A stretch of DNA of 64,000 bases, from the NCBI GenBank assembly GCA_947462335.1, contig OX381710.1, positions 65,777,303-65,841,302 of the forward strand, written 5' to 3'. Shown in pieces: positions 40,801 to 53,429 of this stretch. Source of the DNA: Harmothoe impar (Eukaryota; Annelida; Polychaeta; Phyllodocida; Polynoidae). The number at the start of each line of letters is the position of its first letter. The first letter of the stretch is position 1. The position numbers and the translations under genes are program-made. Under the pieces are notes generated by a model that was not told the origin of the DNA, did not search any database, and worked only from the letters and a program-made list of their open reading frames with translations.

Positions 40801-43704
40801 GCTGCCTTCACTATATCAATGTAATAAAGTTGTCAGCATTAATTCTGCATTTATGTCAAGATGCTAAGAACCAATGGCAGTACTTCCTTTTCTATGGCTT
40901 CCCTGTGATTTCAGTTCGGCTAAAAGGTAATGGATGGCGGTTATCAAAGTGGATAGGAAGCCAAGTCCTGCCTATTGTTTTTCACTTGTTGTAGATTGGT
41001 GGGTCAATTACATTCAATTAGTGGGGACGGTTATTAATTGATGGTCTACCACTGCCTTCCTGGAGATGTTGGACCTGATAATGTTAGGATCGGAGAATCA
41101 TTTTAAAGTATACAACAATGAATCTAGCTTTTGAATTGTATCTGCAATAACGATGTAACATTTAGAGGTATTTACCATATGTTACGGACCTTTTTCACTA
41201 TTTTCTGCAATGCATTTTTGATCTGGGTGGTATGGCAGGGCCAGTTTCTACAATTCTATATTATAATTCCAGTATATTGCACACAGTATGAGTTGGGATG
41301 GACATATCCTCTATGACCTCTGTGGGCTGCTCCCACGTGCAGATTGCATAGTCCACCCTGGAGGAGCTATCTCAGCCTGTAACTGAATTTGCTGTCTACA
41401 TTCATGGCTGCAGAACTGCTGCTGCTATCACCAAGCCCTGAGGCCAGCACCAGATCCAACCCGAGCTGCTCCATCCATGCCCCCACATTATACTGCAAGC
41501 AGTGCCACTGTATAGGACAATCAAGGGCTGGCCTCTGGAGGCAGCCATCTTGTCCCCCATTGCTGGTTCCTGCAAGCCCTAACTGCCTCACTACTATCCC
41601 TTCATGCCTCCTTACATACTCAACACATACTGAAACCTGCACCACCGTATAGAGCAACGAATGGCTGGCCTCTGGAGGCAACAATCTTGTCCCCCATCGC
41701 TGCTTCCTACAAGCACTAGCGCAGGGGGCATGTAGCCAATGCTTCGCTACGTGTTTTTTGATTTATTTTAGTATGGGTAGCAGCTGCACTCTTATAATTC
41801 TGCAGTGAATGGAGCCAATTATTTCCTTGGTCTAAAATGAATCTCGCTAGTAGCCTATACCAGCGAAGATGATACTACCAATTTTTACCAATTTCAGTTC
41901 CCTTCTCCGTGGTTGCTAGTGCCAAGAGTATAACACTGCAAACCCTGTCTACCAGTATACTCCCCTATAGTAGTCCTACCATCACTGGTCTATAGCTAAC
42001 ATGTACCCCTAATGCCGAGTACCAGGCCTGTCTAGTATCTAGGCTCTGAAGGGACACACACTCCCCCATAGCCTCTACCAGCCTGTATAATGACACAATC
42101 TGTGACCAATCTGGTCCTCCACAACCCACAGGCCTCCCATATAGATCCATGTAGAAACTAAGTACCTCAAACCAGTGTATGTTTCTTATGATTATCTGTA
42201 TCAAAGCAATCCTAATGCTAAATTAGTCTATACATGTTCATGTACGAGTTCACAGAAATGTCAAATTCATTGTCTACCATTTCCAATGTACATTATTTAC
42301 AGAATATGTACAGTATTACTAGATTAGTTATATGTGTCTACCAAGGCATGAGGAACACTTTCTGATAGACTATATAGGACCTTGAGTTATTCCCTAAGGT
42401 AGCTTCATATACATTGTACTTTGTTCACCCCTTCCCCATATGGCGTGGCCACATTAAAGTTTAACATCTTGATTACACAACGTGACATACACTCATCATC
42501 AATTATAACACACCGTATGTACACTGGAGCTGGCATGCAGCAGTAAATGAGTCATTAGGAATAATGAGGCTTATTAGCAGTTAATAATTAATGTGGGCAC
42601 TGAGGCCTGAGTCTGTCGACAATTACACAGGTCCTGGCGTCTAGATGCATGTGCCATCACAAGTCTATATATTGTACTGTTGTATGAATATAGCTCTTGT
42701 GAAGCCGCTGAATTTATGAGTGTACCATGTCATCTACCAGCCAACGACAAAGGGTATATCACATTTAAGAAATATACGGCCCAATAAAAGTGGCATTATC
42801 ACCGAGCGTGTCCCATTCACATTTCTAGTACTGTTCTAGTCTACTATGTGGTTAAGTGCGAGTGGTAAGATTGTACCTTTAAGGGTTAAGTTAAGCTAAA
42901 CGTGTACCGTAGTTTTGTTGGTAGATCTGCTGCTATGCATCTCTCCCTAGTTTCAGATATAAATGTGTTGCTATGGCGGACAGGACAGCCACAAGTCCCC
43001 CACCCACCACAAACCCCACAACCTGGAGGCAACACACTACATCATCTCCCAACACCTCAGACAGTCCGCCGCTAAATCTCAGCCGTGCTCATAAATGTTT
43101 GCCATTAAATAATTTAAATGTGTCTACAAGCATTTCACGCACATCAGAGAGGCCCCTCCCCGGAGTGTGGGACGTCAAGTCTAATACATCAAGGGGTTCC
43201 AGACGGGAAGGCTTTATGAACATGTGTGGGGAGGGGCGTGTAAGATGGGGGCCACAGAGAGTGTTTGATGCCTGTTCACCTTATCAAATAGGAGAGGGAG
43301 AGGGAGGAAGAGAGTTTCACAGTTTACGTGTCAGGAGAGAGGGGTAGGTAGACAGGTAGACATGCAGACGGCACGGGACAGGGAGGGAGGGAATAGAGAG
43401 GTCTACAGACAGGGAGGGAGAGGCAGACAGACAGGGGAGATAAGTGCTAGGGAGGGTGTAAAGCCTCACTGTAGCACAGCTGAAAAGACTGCGTTGGTCG
43501 ACTTTTTATTGCGTCTGCCATTATGATATTCTATACTGCTGACAGGGAGTAGTGCAGAAAGGACACATGACTTATATCTGTAGTGTTCCATACACGTACA
43601 AAAACAAAGCCCCGGGTTTAGAGTGGTTGGATGTGGTGCCACATACAAAGCCCCTTTGTCATATACTACTTGTAGTAAACAGATCGGAGGGCACACCGAT
43701 GGCA
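40801..43704. other. Intron stretch with minor repeats
   Basis: A diverged ~85-bp tandem pair containing GGCTGGCCTCTGGAGGCA at about 41508-41720. A MITE fragment GACAAAGGGTATATCACATT at about 42747-42790. Purine-rich GGGAGGGAGG tracts at 43290-43450. No gene recognised. Confidence 0.5.
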
Positions 43705-43708
43705 CTAT

Positions 43709-44256
43709 GGCTCAGTCTCATGAGTTTGTAACATTTCAAACGTCTTTGACCGGTGCCGTCTTTGACCGGTGCCGTCTTTGACCGGTGCCGTCTTTGACCG
43801 GGTATGTGATTAAAATGAAGAAAAAAGTAGTGTATAGTAAAGAAATGGGTAAATTTTTTGTATAATATGTTATAACACATCATTTCGAGGCATTATTTAA
43901 AATTGATATATTTCATATATTTATGTTACTGGCTCAGTCTCATGAGTTTGTAACAGTTGAAACGTCTTTGACCGGCGTCGTCTTTGACCGGTGACGTCTT
44001 TGACCTGCTGAAGAAAAAAAGCCCGAAAGGAACCCTTAATATGTGCATTAAAATTAATTTTTTTAATTGGGTAAAACAACCATAGACTGTTTATTACATG
44101 AAGAAGTTGAAGCTTAAATTTCTTTACTATATAAGTACTTTTTTCTTCATTTTAATCACATACCCGGTCAAAGACGGCACCGGTCAAAGACGGCACCGGT
44201 CAAAGACGCCACCGGTCAAAGACGTTTGAAATGTTACAAACTCATGAGACTGAGCC
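43709..44256. mobile_element. Foldback element with GTCTTTGACCGG subrepeats
   Basis: Ends GGCTCAGTCTCATGAGTTTG...CAAACTCATGAGACTGAGCC, flanked by CTAT on both sides (43705-43708 and 44257-44260), a likely 4-bp target duplication. Each arm carries 3-4 tandem copies of GTCTTTGACCGGTGCC, then GTATGTGATTAAAATGAAGA. A second terminus-like copy lies inside at about 43930-44010. Confidence 0.8.
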
Positions 44257-44479
44257 CTATACACAAGCAGTGTGAGGCTCTCATCTACTAGCATGTGGTA
44301 ACTTTTCTGTGCCCAGTGGAATTTGTCCGTGTAATGGGTATTGGACAAAGGGGGTGTCCCCAGCCTAGCGCCATTGATCCATGAGCCACACCGCTCATCT
44401 ATAGTGGACCAGACAGGCCAACTAATTTAGCAGACTGGGTCCAACTGACCTTCTGTCTAGATGTACTTTAATAGGGTGC

Positions 44480-44745
44480 TCACCCTTTAAGGACAGCAGC
44501 ACACCTTAATGACTATGTACTATACGTTTTGTCGTCATTTATCGTCATGATCCATAACTGCAGCATATTTAATCTCATGGATTAGTTCGACCATGTAGGG
44601 TGGATACACTCCCAATCTTCCAAAGGGGCAGCATAATCATGCACTTAAATGCAGTGCCATTGAGTTACTTATAGCTGCTGTGTTGGTGGATCATTGCAAC
44701 AAATAAACAGGAAGTTTTGGAGCATCACGCCTTCCTTAAAGGGGC
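44480..44745. mobile_element. TTAA-type palindromic MITE copy (degraded)
   Basis: CACCCTTTAAGGACAGCAGC, CGTCATGATCCATAACTGCA, GGTGGATACACTCCCAATC and CGCCTTCCTTAAAGGGG in family order. Confidence 0.6.
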
Positions 44746-45731
44746 ACACAAAGGTATCTAGCCCCCTCCTCATGCAGTGGGTAGGTGCAGTGATTGTAGC
44801 CGTGTTCCACAGGAGCAGCCCCTGCTTGTCACGGGTGTGTAGAGGGCAGGCAGGAGGAGGAGGCCTGCCCCATCTGTACCTCAACCCTCGTTAGTTCACA
44901 CACATAACACCAACGTGTCTGGGTAAAAACAAAGGGTGCTGCCTCCTGTAGTAGGGTCCCTGATGAGGCTGTTAGTATGCAGGCTGACAGTGTGTGTGTG
45001 TGTGTGGTGGGGGGGGGGGTAATAGAGTCAGGGTTGGGGAACTTGAAGGATTGAAGCAATGAGCCAACCCCTACAGCCTCTCCGTTACCCTTCCTCCAGA
45101 CCATTCTACTGGTAGGCCGCGGGGTCATTTATTTCAACCACATTATTGTTCCATTCCGTCCCTGGACCTTCTCCCATTCCACATTACCTCGTTTTTGTCT
45201 ACATCCCTGTCTTTGCCCTTTGTGTGTATCTTTTCTCCCCTTACCCCCCCCCCCCCCCCCCCCCCACTCAGTCGTCGACAAAAATGAGGAAATCTTACAA
45301 CTTTGGTCAATTTTCTGTAGGCATCTCTGTGAACCGCACAGAGAGGCCTTCTGATGACACCCTGTACTGCAGAGTGCCACCCTTCCTCCACCCACTGCCC
45401 AGGGGCAGCCTTCAGCAGACATATTACCTTGATGCCTACAGGTGACACCCCACTGTGGCAAACCGTTTACCACATTCTTTTTGTTGTAAGTTTTTGTCTT
45501 TTTCCTTCCCTTCCCACTATATTCGTCTGTCTTCATCAAGACAACAACTTCCTGAGATTACCTCCGGTCGGTGTTGATGATCATGATAGTAAATCTTTTT
45601 TTCTTCCTTTTTCTTCTCATTTGATTCACCCGGAATTGGATGCTTTATAACCCTTTAAGGGTTGCATAGCGCTTTAATAAATAAGCTTTTATCCCTGCAG
45701 CCCTGGTGAGTAACTCACTGTTAATCACTAG
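44746..45731. other. Intron stretch with poly-C and (GT)n runs
   Basis: (TG)n at 44992-45005, G-run at 45010-45019 and C-run at 45245-45265. A MITE end AACCCTTTAAGGGTTGCATA lies at about 45650-45720. Frames seen here on both strands are spillover from these low-complexity tracts. Confidence 0.5.
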
Positions 45732-46041
45732 CAGGGTTCTCCCCATACTGCATTGACACCGGCGGGCCGCCGGCGTCGTTTTTACTGCCGCCGGCGTCAA
45801 ATTGCCCCAGAATCGCCGCCGGCGTCATTTTGGCTATCTATAGGTTTTTAAATTTTGAAAATCCATCAATTAGAACAGAAGTTATAGCCATTTTAACATT
45901 TTTTATTGAAAAAAATCTTTATATGCACCAGAAGTTATTCCCATTTTGGCCTTTTTTACTGGAAAATATTACACGGCACGCTTTCTATACGTTGGCGTGC
46001 CAGAATTTACGGTGTGATTTTTGAGTCTGTGGAGAACCCTG
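45732..46041. mobile_element. MITE with CAGGGTTCTCC ends
   Basis: The left end CAGGGTTCTCCCCA and right end TGTGGAGAACCCTG are inverted repeats. A GCCGCCGGCGTC-rich left interior suggests hAT-like CAGGG ends, but I could not find a matching 8-bp duplication. Confidence 0.6.
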
Positions 46042-46049
46042 TTGTGATA

Positions 46050-46275
46050 CCGTATATTCTTGCGTATAAGCCTAACTCGCTTATAAGCCACCCCCTAAGT
46101 TCGGAAAAGTATATTATAAGCCTCACAGGGCATCTGGTTATGGCCGTTTTAGCACTGTCGTATAAATCTAGAACCTCGCGTATAAGCCGCACCCTGACTC
46201 TAGGCCGATCAAACAAGCTGCACTAGAAATGTGACTTGCATACTAGTGGCAACTTCTATACGTGAGAATTTACGG
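46050..46275. mobile_element. MITE with CCGTA ends, copy 2
   Basis: TA|CCGTATATTCTTGCGTATAA...AATTTACGG|TA with TA on both sides. Internal GCGTATAAGCCGCACCCTGA is shared with 7931-8165. Confidence 0.7.
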
Positions 46276-46277
46276 TA

Positions 46278-47099
46278 CTTTATGGGTGGCTAAACTTGTA
46301 CTACTGCATCAGGGGAGCACCCACGTGTGTTGTGATAAGAAACATCCCAAGTCACTCTCCAAGCCGATACAGCCTCACCCAGCTACCCACTATAACCTAT
46401 CAGCCCTATCAAACCTCTGCTGGGAGCTGGGCAATGTCACAAACTTCCTGTTGAGCCTCGTTTTGAGCAGCTCGTCGGTGGAAGTCATCGGTTGGTTTGA
46501 CAGTGGTGGAGTGGCTCCCTCAGTCGATGACTCCCCAGACGCTAATTCGTCAGATAGAATCTCAGTGTGCGCTGAGAACTTATTGATTCTGCTGATTTCT
46601 TGACAACATTTTTCCGCCGGTCGCGTTCTGGTCGGCCGGTCAGCGGCGTAAAATATGACGGTTGCCAATCGGACACCAATAGGGAATCCATCTTGTGAAT
46701 GTTAATAATTTATTTGGTGTCTCTCAGATGGATGTTCTGATTTAATGAGACTCCTTCTCCTCAAGGAACATTTCTACTATAAAGATGCATGATTTAACAG
46801 TCAGGACATGCAGGGGAGGGATACTTTCTACCTTGACTTCACTTGTTTTGATTGCAAACCTTCTTGACAACACATTAAATGTGGTATGTGGTGCTTCACA
46901 CTGTGTGGTCAGGGAGTCCAGAGATGCATTTCCTAATCCACTAAAGTAGGAATTCTTCCAATTTTGGTAAATTTAGTAGAATTAGTAGGAAAGTAGAAAT
47001 TCCTCCAAAAGTAGGAAAAGTGCCATTTGTCAGAACGCAAGGATTACCACAAAGTTCCTTCTGCTTCCATACAAACACTACACCTACTTGCTACTTTTT
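46278..47099. other. Intron stretch, nothing recognised
   Basis: No element or gene that I can support. Confidence 0.45.
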
Positions 47100-47320
47100 A
47101 TCAGCCCTTCGGCAACTTTTGTCAGCTTGATGCACCAATGGAGCGCTGGCGAGTTACGGCCCGAATAATTTACTCACCGACCAGTGCTACTTTCCAAAGA
47201 GTCTCATCCCCATGCTGTTGGCTTGAGGCATGAATGCAGCTCTGGCGCATTACTTGCTATGGCTGCCTTTATGCATCATGATGACAAAGGGAACAACTTG
47301 CCATCCTTTCAGGGTTAAGC
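47100..47320. mobile_element. TTAA-type palindromic MITE copy (degraded)
   Basis: GATGCACCAATGGAGCGCTG, GCATGAATGCAGCTCTGGC and ATGCATCATGATGACAAAGG in family order. The right end GGGTTAAG is preserved. Confidence 0.55.
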
Positions 47321-47887
47321 CCTCCTTTACCCCGTCCCTGCCCGGCCCTGCACTGACCGCTAGTATCAGGGCAGGTCCATCAGGCTGAGGAGGTGAGTGG
47401 GGCGCGGGCAGATTACCGCTCTGTTAATCCTCGGCTAATCTCATAAGGCGGGCGATAATGCAGTCAGGCTGCAGCATGTGTAGGGTGCAGCAAGTACCCA
47501 CACGGGGTGAGATATGGGGCAGACGGGGGACCTGGGGTGTGGGCACACGGCCTAGTGGACAAAGTATTGGTGTTTATTTGCCTTATTTTAAGGAACTGGG
47601 ACATACATGTACCCTTCTTTCCCCTAATTTGGGCTAAATGGCGCATCACATTAGAAGTTATTTGTACTAATTGAGCATTTACATTCTTATTTTAGGTAAC
47701 TGGCACATCATGGCAGGAGATATATTTTCTGTTTAGTTCCCATATTGTGGGAAACTGGGAGACATTTTTATTATTTATAAGTTCCATATTGTAGGTAACT
47801 GACACATCAGGGAAAAAGATATCTTTCGTGTTTATATCACATATTTTAGGTAACTAGGATCTCAGGGTGGAGATGTTTATTGCTTCA

Positions 47888-48149
47888 CAGTGTTGCCGAA
47901 ATGACGCCGACACGCCGGATTTTGCCGGCGTAGAATCTTAATGGCCGGCGTAGGGCCTTAGGAAGCAGGCCATAATGGCCTGCCATAATCTCAGCTTCCT
48001 AATGGTGAAAGAATTTTTCAAATCGGGCAATTAGAAGCGAAGATGGGGCTATGCAAAGATATGGCATGCGTAAGAAGGAAATGGCCTGCGTAAGACGCCG
48101 AGACGTAGGCCACCTTGGCCTGCGTTTGGAAAAGGTTTCGGCAACACTG
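47888..48149. mobile_element. 262-bp MITE with CAGTGTTGCCGAAA ends
   Basis: Inverted ends CAGTGTTGCCGAAA / TTTCGGCAACACTG, flanked by the 5-bp duplication CTTCA (47883-47887 and 48150-48154). The interior is rich in GCCGGCGTAG and GGCCTGCGTAAG motifs. Confidence 0.85.
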
Positions 48150-48154
48150 CTTCA

Positions 48155-49198
48155 TTTCCCATATTTTGGGCAGAACCTGGGACATCAGGGTTGAGATTCA
48201 GACCTACATTGCCCTACATACCTTTTGAACTATGTACCGTTAATATCAGCAATATCATTAAGTGTTATCAGACATATGTCATTCACAATATTTACCAATA
48301 CCTCCCTGGTTGAGGGATGGTGGGCAGTGGGCCAGACTTATACCGCTGCAGACATGTACAGTCGTGACTGCAGAACACTGACCCACTGACCGCACTAAGC
48401 TGTCTCAGCCATACCGAGGTGACCAAGTGTAACCTCAGTCACTTGTACTAGTAAATACTATTGGTATACTGTACATGTCTCTCATGGCATCTAGAAAACC
48501 ATGAAAACCATGACATAGAGAAAGGGTCAGGAACTTGGAAAGAGAGGTAAACACCAAAACACGGAAACGCAGCACACCGCTGAGTTGCAGCCGATCGAAG
48601 TATAATTAGAAATATCACCGCCAAAAATAAAAGTGAAATAGTGTAGACTTGAGACATTCACAAGGTGTGTCCTTTTGGAATAGAACACTGCAATAGTACA
48701 CAGCGTATCCTTGGTCTCTGTTGTGGTAGTGTGTGCATACCATATACCTGTGCACACCCTCCCTTTATCAGTCAGTACACGTATTACTACACATTATTTA
48801 CTGACCATCTTTAATGCCGCTTATCACGCTATCTGCTGATCGGCAAATAGCTCATCCCCCACTATTACACACTTCTCGTCAGATTAGCAGGTTACTGGCC
48901 GGATTAGTGCAGTCCCTGACCGGATTAACGAGACCTGTGCCTGACTATGGGCAGTCTCACTGTTCAAAGACTGTCCTCAGTATGAGTCTCAGATGGGGAA
49001 GGTCTTACCATAGTGTAGTACCATGTACAGGATAGCCCTGGCTGAATGTGATACACCTGGAACCTTTCCTACCTCACCTGATAGATCAACCCACCTTCAA
49101 TGTCCATCTAATTTTTTTTTTAAACGGTTTATATTTTATCCTGGTTTGTACGAGTCAGCTGTGCTGCTCTACCACAGTACAACCAGTTGGTACTAATC
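48155..49198. other. Intron stretch, nothing recognised
   Basis: No gene or repeat that I can support. Confidence 0.45.
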
Positions 49199-49344
49199 CA
49201 AAACTGCATGATAATGCATCTAGACTCTGTATGCCTTGAGCGTATGCCTGTGTGTACGGGCTCGAGTGCGGAGCACGAGAGTCCCGTACACACAGGCATA
49301 CGCAAAAGGCATGCAGGAGTCTAGATGCATTATCATGTGGTTTT
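49199..49344. repeat. Near-perfect 146-bp inverted repeat
   Basis: The left arm AAAACTGCATGATAATGCAT then CTAGACTC and GCGTATGCCTGTGTGTACGG is mirrored by CCGTACACACAGGCATACGC and GAGTCTAGATGCATTATCAT, with a short centre at about 49259-49282. A related nested inverted structure, CTTTATTATACCTAGC / GCTAGGTATAATAAAG, spans 49347-49694. Confidence 0.8.
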
Positions 49345-50193
49345 GGCTTTATTATACCTAGCCATGCCTCACGAAAGGATGAGCTGGCACCATATCGAAT
49401 TTAGGGGTCTATACCGAGGTTGCAGGTTCCTTAGTAGGGGGCACCATTGCTTGATCTGGTAACCAGCGAGATAAGCACTGATACAGCAATCAAAATGGGT
49501 ACAGGCCCCCCTTAGAATTCCGCAGTGAGGGTGAGCCGTGGGCGTATGGGCCGTATGCCCACAGCCAGTCCCAGCCGTGGGCATACGGCCCATATGCACA
49601 CAGGTCGGCGTATGACACTTTTACTCCACCCCATGGGCATACAGACTCCTAGGCTTAATGAATGTGATTATCATATGCTAGGTATAATAAAGGCGCTGGT
49701 ACCCTGATATTTACAATATCCAACATGCCATTTTCAAACATTCTATTTATGCTACCAAACATATAGGACTGTAGTTTAAAGAAAATTTCAAGAAGGGGCC
49801 TAGATCCATTCGACAGGTGGTACATTTGTACTTTAATAAGAGTCATTGTATGGGATTGGATCACTCCAGAGCCTAAAACCCCCAGCCCCTGTTTATGTTA
49901 AAACAATCTCTGTACAAATCACAGGGGTTTTAGCTTTCACTTTTAGCCCTCAAATTCCAAATTTCCTGAATATTTCTGAAAAGTCTCTTTCACTCCAGCC
50001 CCCACTCACCCCACCAAGGGCTTAACAAAAGGAAAAAATGGCTATTGCAGGTCCCCCAGAGACAGGGTATGGGTTGAGGCAGTGCCTCCTCCAGTGCCTC
50101 ATTAAGTTTAAGCCTCATCAGTGAGGGCCCCAGGGGCGCCATGTCAGCGGACTAAACATGACCTCACACCCCGGGCTGCAGGCTGTAGGGGTA
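49345..50193. other. Nested inverted repeats, then unrecognised sequence
   Basis: Outer 16-bp perfect inverted repeat (about 49347 and 49679-49694) around smaller mirrored GTGGGCATACGGCC / GGCCGTATGCCCAC arms at about 49530-49600. From 49700 to 50193 nothing is recognised. Confidence 0.55.
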
Positions 50194-51102
50194 GTAGTCA
50201 GGGCTGTTTTGGTAAATTTCAAGACATTGATGACCAAGGGCCCAAATTTTGCCCAGTTGTCATAAATGACATATATGTTGATATCATAAGGGGTGCCAAA
50301 GTGAGGGGTGGCTTTGAGGGGCATTTGACCCCTTTTTGGGGTCCTGGTCCATAAAATTTGTTAAATTTCTCATAATTGATGCAAATATAACAACTTTATC
50401 AATGTTTATGCATAAAAATCAAAAGATTACACCCAACAGTATGTACTTCAAAATTTTTGAGTGCTACTGAGGTCCCAAGGTCAAGATCAAGGTCACTTGA
50501 TCCATGATACTTTATGATTTCAGGGAATAGTTCAACCATTTCTTATATACACTATTTCTTATAAGTCAAAAGTGAGTGAATGCTTTTAGGTGCTTTGCCT
50601 CACAAGATGAACTTCTCATTTAATGTACTAATGTATTGGTAACACTTATTTCGACATTAACATAGGAAATTATTGGTATATGCGAAGAAATATGAAATCT
50701 TTGAAAATTAGTTATATTCAAATATGCTTGGTGATTGCCACCTTATGACACATAGTAGTGACAAATATCTTACATTACATGATTTTTTGAGATTTTTTTT
50801 TGGCCATTTGACCTTGACCTACTTTTTATAGAATGAATAACACAAAAGCTATCTTCACCATTTGGAGACCACCAATATGAATAATTGATTGCTTTTAAGT
50901 TATGATATGGTACATACAAGTGGGGTATTTTGGTTAAAGTAAAGGGAAGGTACTCAGGTATGTGCTTTTGTACTTAGTGCTAGCCCACACATAGATTCAG
51001 AGCAGATTATGAGATAGTTATTTATATATTTTCACTATTGGTGATCAGAAGGATGTTCAAAATGATTGAAGGTCTCCATATAGGCTCAGAGCCTGCCTTT
51101 AA

Positions 51103-51303
51103 CCCTTTGTGGGCGAGCATCGACTATAGTTGATGCCATGGCTGGGCGAGCATCGACTATATTTGATGCCATGGCAGGACGAGTATCAACTATAGTCATC
51201 ATAACTCTATGGGATTCAGCAATGCCTCGTCCTTAGAGAAAATTCCTGCTAAATTTCTCGTCCTCACAGCTAGGCATAACAATTTTTGGTCGTCCTCAAA
51301 GGG
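51103..51303. mobile_element. 201-bp MITE with TTAA duplication
   Basis: CCCTTTGTGGGCGAGC...GGTCGTCCTCAAAGGG between TTAA at 51099-51102 and 51304-51307. It contains two to three copies of GAGCATCGACTATAGTTGAT. A TTAA target suggests piggyBac- or Kolobok-type mobilisation. Confidence 0.75.
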
Positions 51304-53429
51304 TTAATTTGTAAGTCCGGTAATCTTTGACAATTGTTGCTTGCAAATCATTTCCCTCTGGTATAGAAACATGAATAAATCTTCCTTAATCAGGGCAATA
51401 GGTAGAGCTATGGACATCATTGCACATGATAAACACTAGCATTGTTTCAATGTTGCCTATTATTGTGATGCCTTACAATAACTAAAACAATAATTATAGA
51501 GGGCTGTGTGACATGGTACAACTGACTACTGGGAGAGAATGATCTCTTTGTTCACATATATATATGAATTGAATCTCTAGAAATGCTGCTGTTGGAGGCA
51601 GTAGGCCATTGGAATATCCCTAGTAGCAAGCCCACATAGGGCCAAATAGTTTTTTGCTGGGTCAGATCTCAGTACCTGGGTTTTACCTGGGCTAGTGGCT
51701 TGGATTCAGGCACAGCCCAAACAGGTTGCCTAAATTAGAAAAGCCGATTAAAGCCCATTTTGAGCCCATAGATTCTAGTCATTCAGTTTTGGTGCAGCCC
51801 CATTAGGGCTGCCTGATGTGGGCGCAGATCAGTTTCAAAGTCGGCTACCTGGTGTGGGCTGAGGTGGAGTGTGGACAGGTCAAACTTATGTGATAGTTCT
51901 GGAACATGACACTAGATGGCCCTTACTATAAAATATGTAGATATTTTATCCAAACTAGGACCTATTTTCAGTAGTACAATGAAACAAAAATAGGTTACTA
52001 AGTTGCAGGTATTTTAAGCAAATTATAGGTAATAATGAACAGATTTTCTAAAGGATTTGAAATATATGAAGGTTCCTGTTTGAATATGCAAAATAATGTT
52101 CTCCAAGTAGCAATAAACCATAGACCCCATACCTGTCACTTTAAAATTACCTTTAATAGGAGCACATGCTTCATGCTTATAGGAACTATAGGCTTCAAGG
52201 TTAATATGTCCCTAGATCAGATGAGTGTGACTTGTCTCATCTGCATGGCTCAAAACTGATGATCATACTTCATGCTTGTCCATAACTGGATAGGAAGAGT
52301 ATGATTCAACCTTGGGTGCATTATTTAGCAGCACTTTGTATTTTCTCTATGCTAGGTTGCCAGCCAGAGAGATTGAGTCCCTTTCAGGACAATTCCAGAG
52401 CAACAGCATAGATAAATCATATCTATACCAGTAGGCGTATACCCTCTTTGATGTAATACTGACCTCAAACACATTGCTGAGTAGTATAAGCATCAGTATG
52501 AAGCAGTAAGACATATAGATAACATAGTATACAGGGCATGAATCTTAATTTTTTAAGGTTTTGTATGGAAAAGTATCTCAGAATCCAAGATGGCTGCCAC
52601 ATAGGGTCTACAAAATGGTTTAATTGAATCCCCAGACCTCTTACTTGCACTCTTCAAATTGTTATTTGTTTTCCTAAGTTAATTAGAAACAAAGAGCTCT
52701 TTCAAGTTTTTGTTAGAAGCCATTTAGGAATATGGCGGCCATATTTGATAGGAATTTGAAATTGACTGGCCCCAAGTTTCAAATCCTTTTTCATGTTGGT
52801 AAGCATAAGTCTACTGAGTCCCATTGATCTAGTTTTATTTGTTCCTATGTTTTCCCAATTTATAAGAATACAAGGGTAATTAACTAATTAATCTTTTTTT
52901 TACATATATTATGCTAATAAGGTAAAACTGAAAATTTGAATTCTGGTGTAGTTCTATTCACAAGAGCTATTTCTTTAAGACCCTTTTTGAATATACATAT
53001 GGGTGTTTTTGCCATCTTGCCATGCTAAATAGGGTAATTTACCTGATCTAAATATACAGCAGTCCAACATTATAGCACTCCAATGCACTACAGTCAACTC
53101 CCCCTTAGCGGCCACCCCTCCAGTGCAGCCAATCCCTCTAATGCAGACACTTTTCATAGTCCAGTACATACTACAATGTACAGAAAATGACCCCCTCCAA
53201 TGCAGCCACCCCACCAAAGCGGCCACTTTTTCATAGTCCCAAGGGTGGCCACATTAGAGGGAGTTGACTGTATATGGATATATATCTAAAACTGGACATT
53301 GACATCCATGTAACAGAATCCTTCTAACATAAAGCTATATTTAGTAGAAGTAGAAATCCATGAATATCTATATGAAGGAGAACACCATGTTCATGCCTAT
53401 GAATATGTCTGTGTGTATGTTCATTTCAA

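Noticed and set aside
41367..41684. 105-codon minus-strand frame
   Set aside because: Covers a diverged tandem duplication and lacks homology or splice support.
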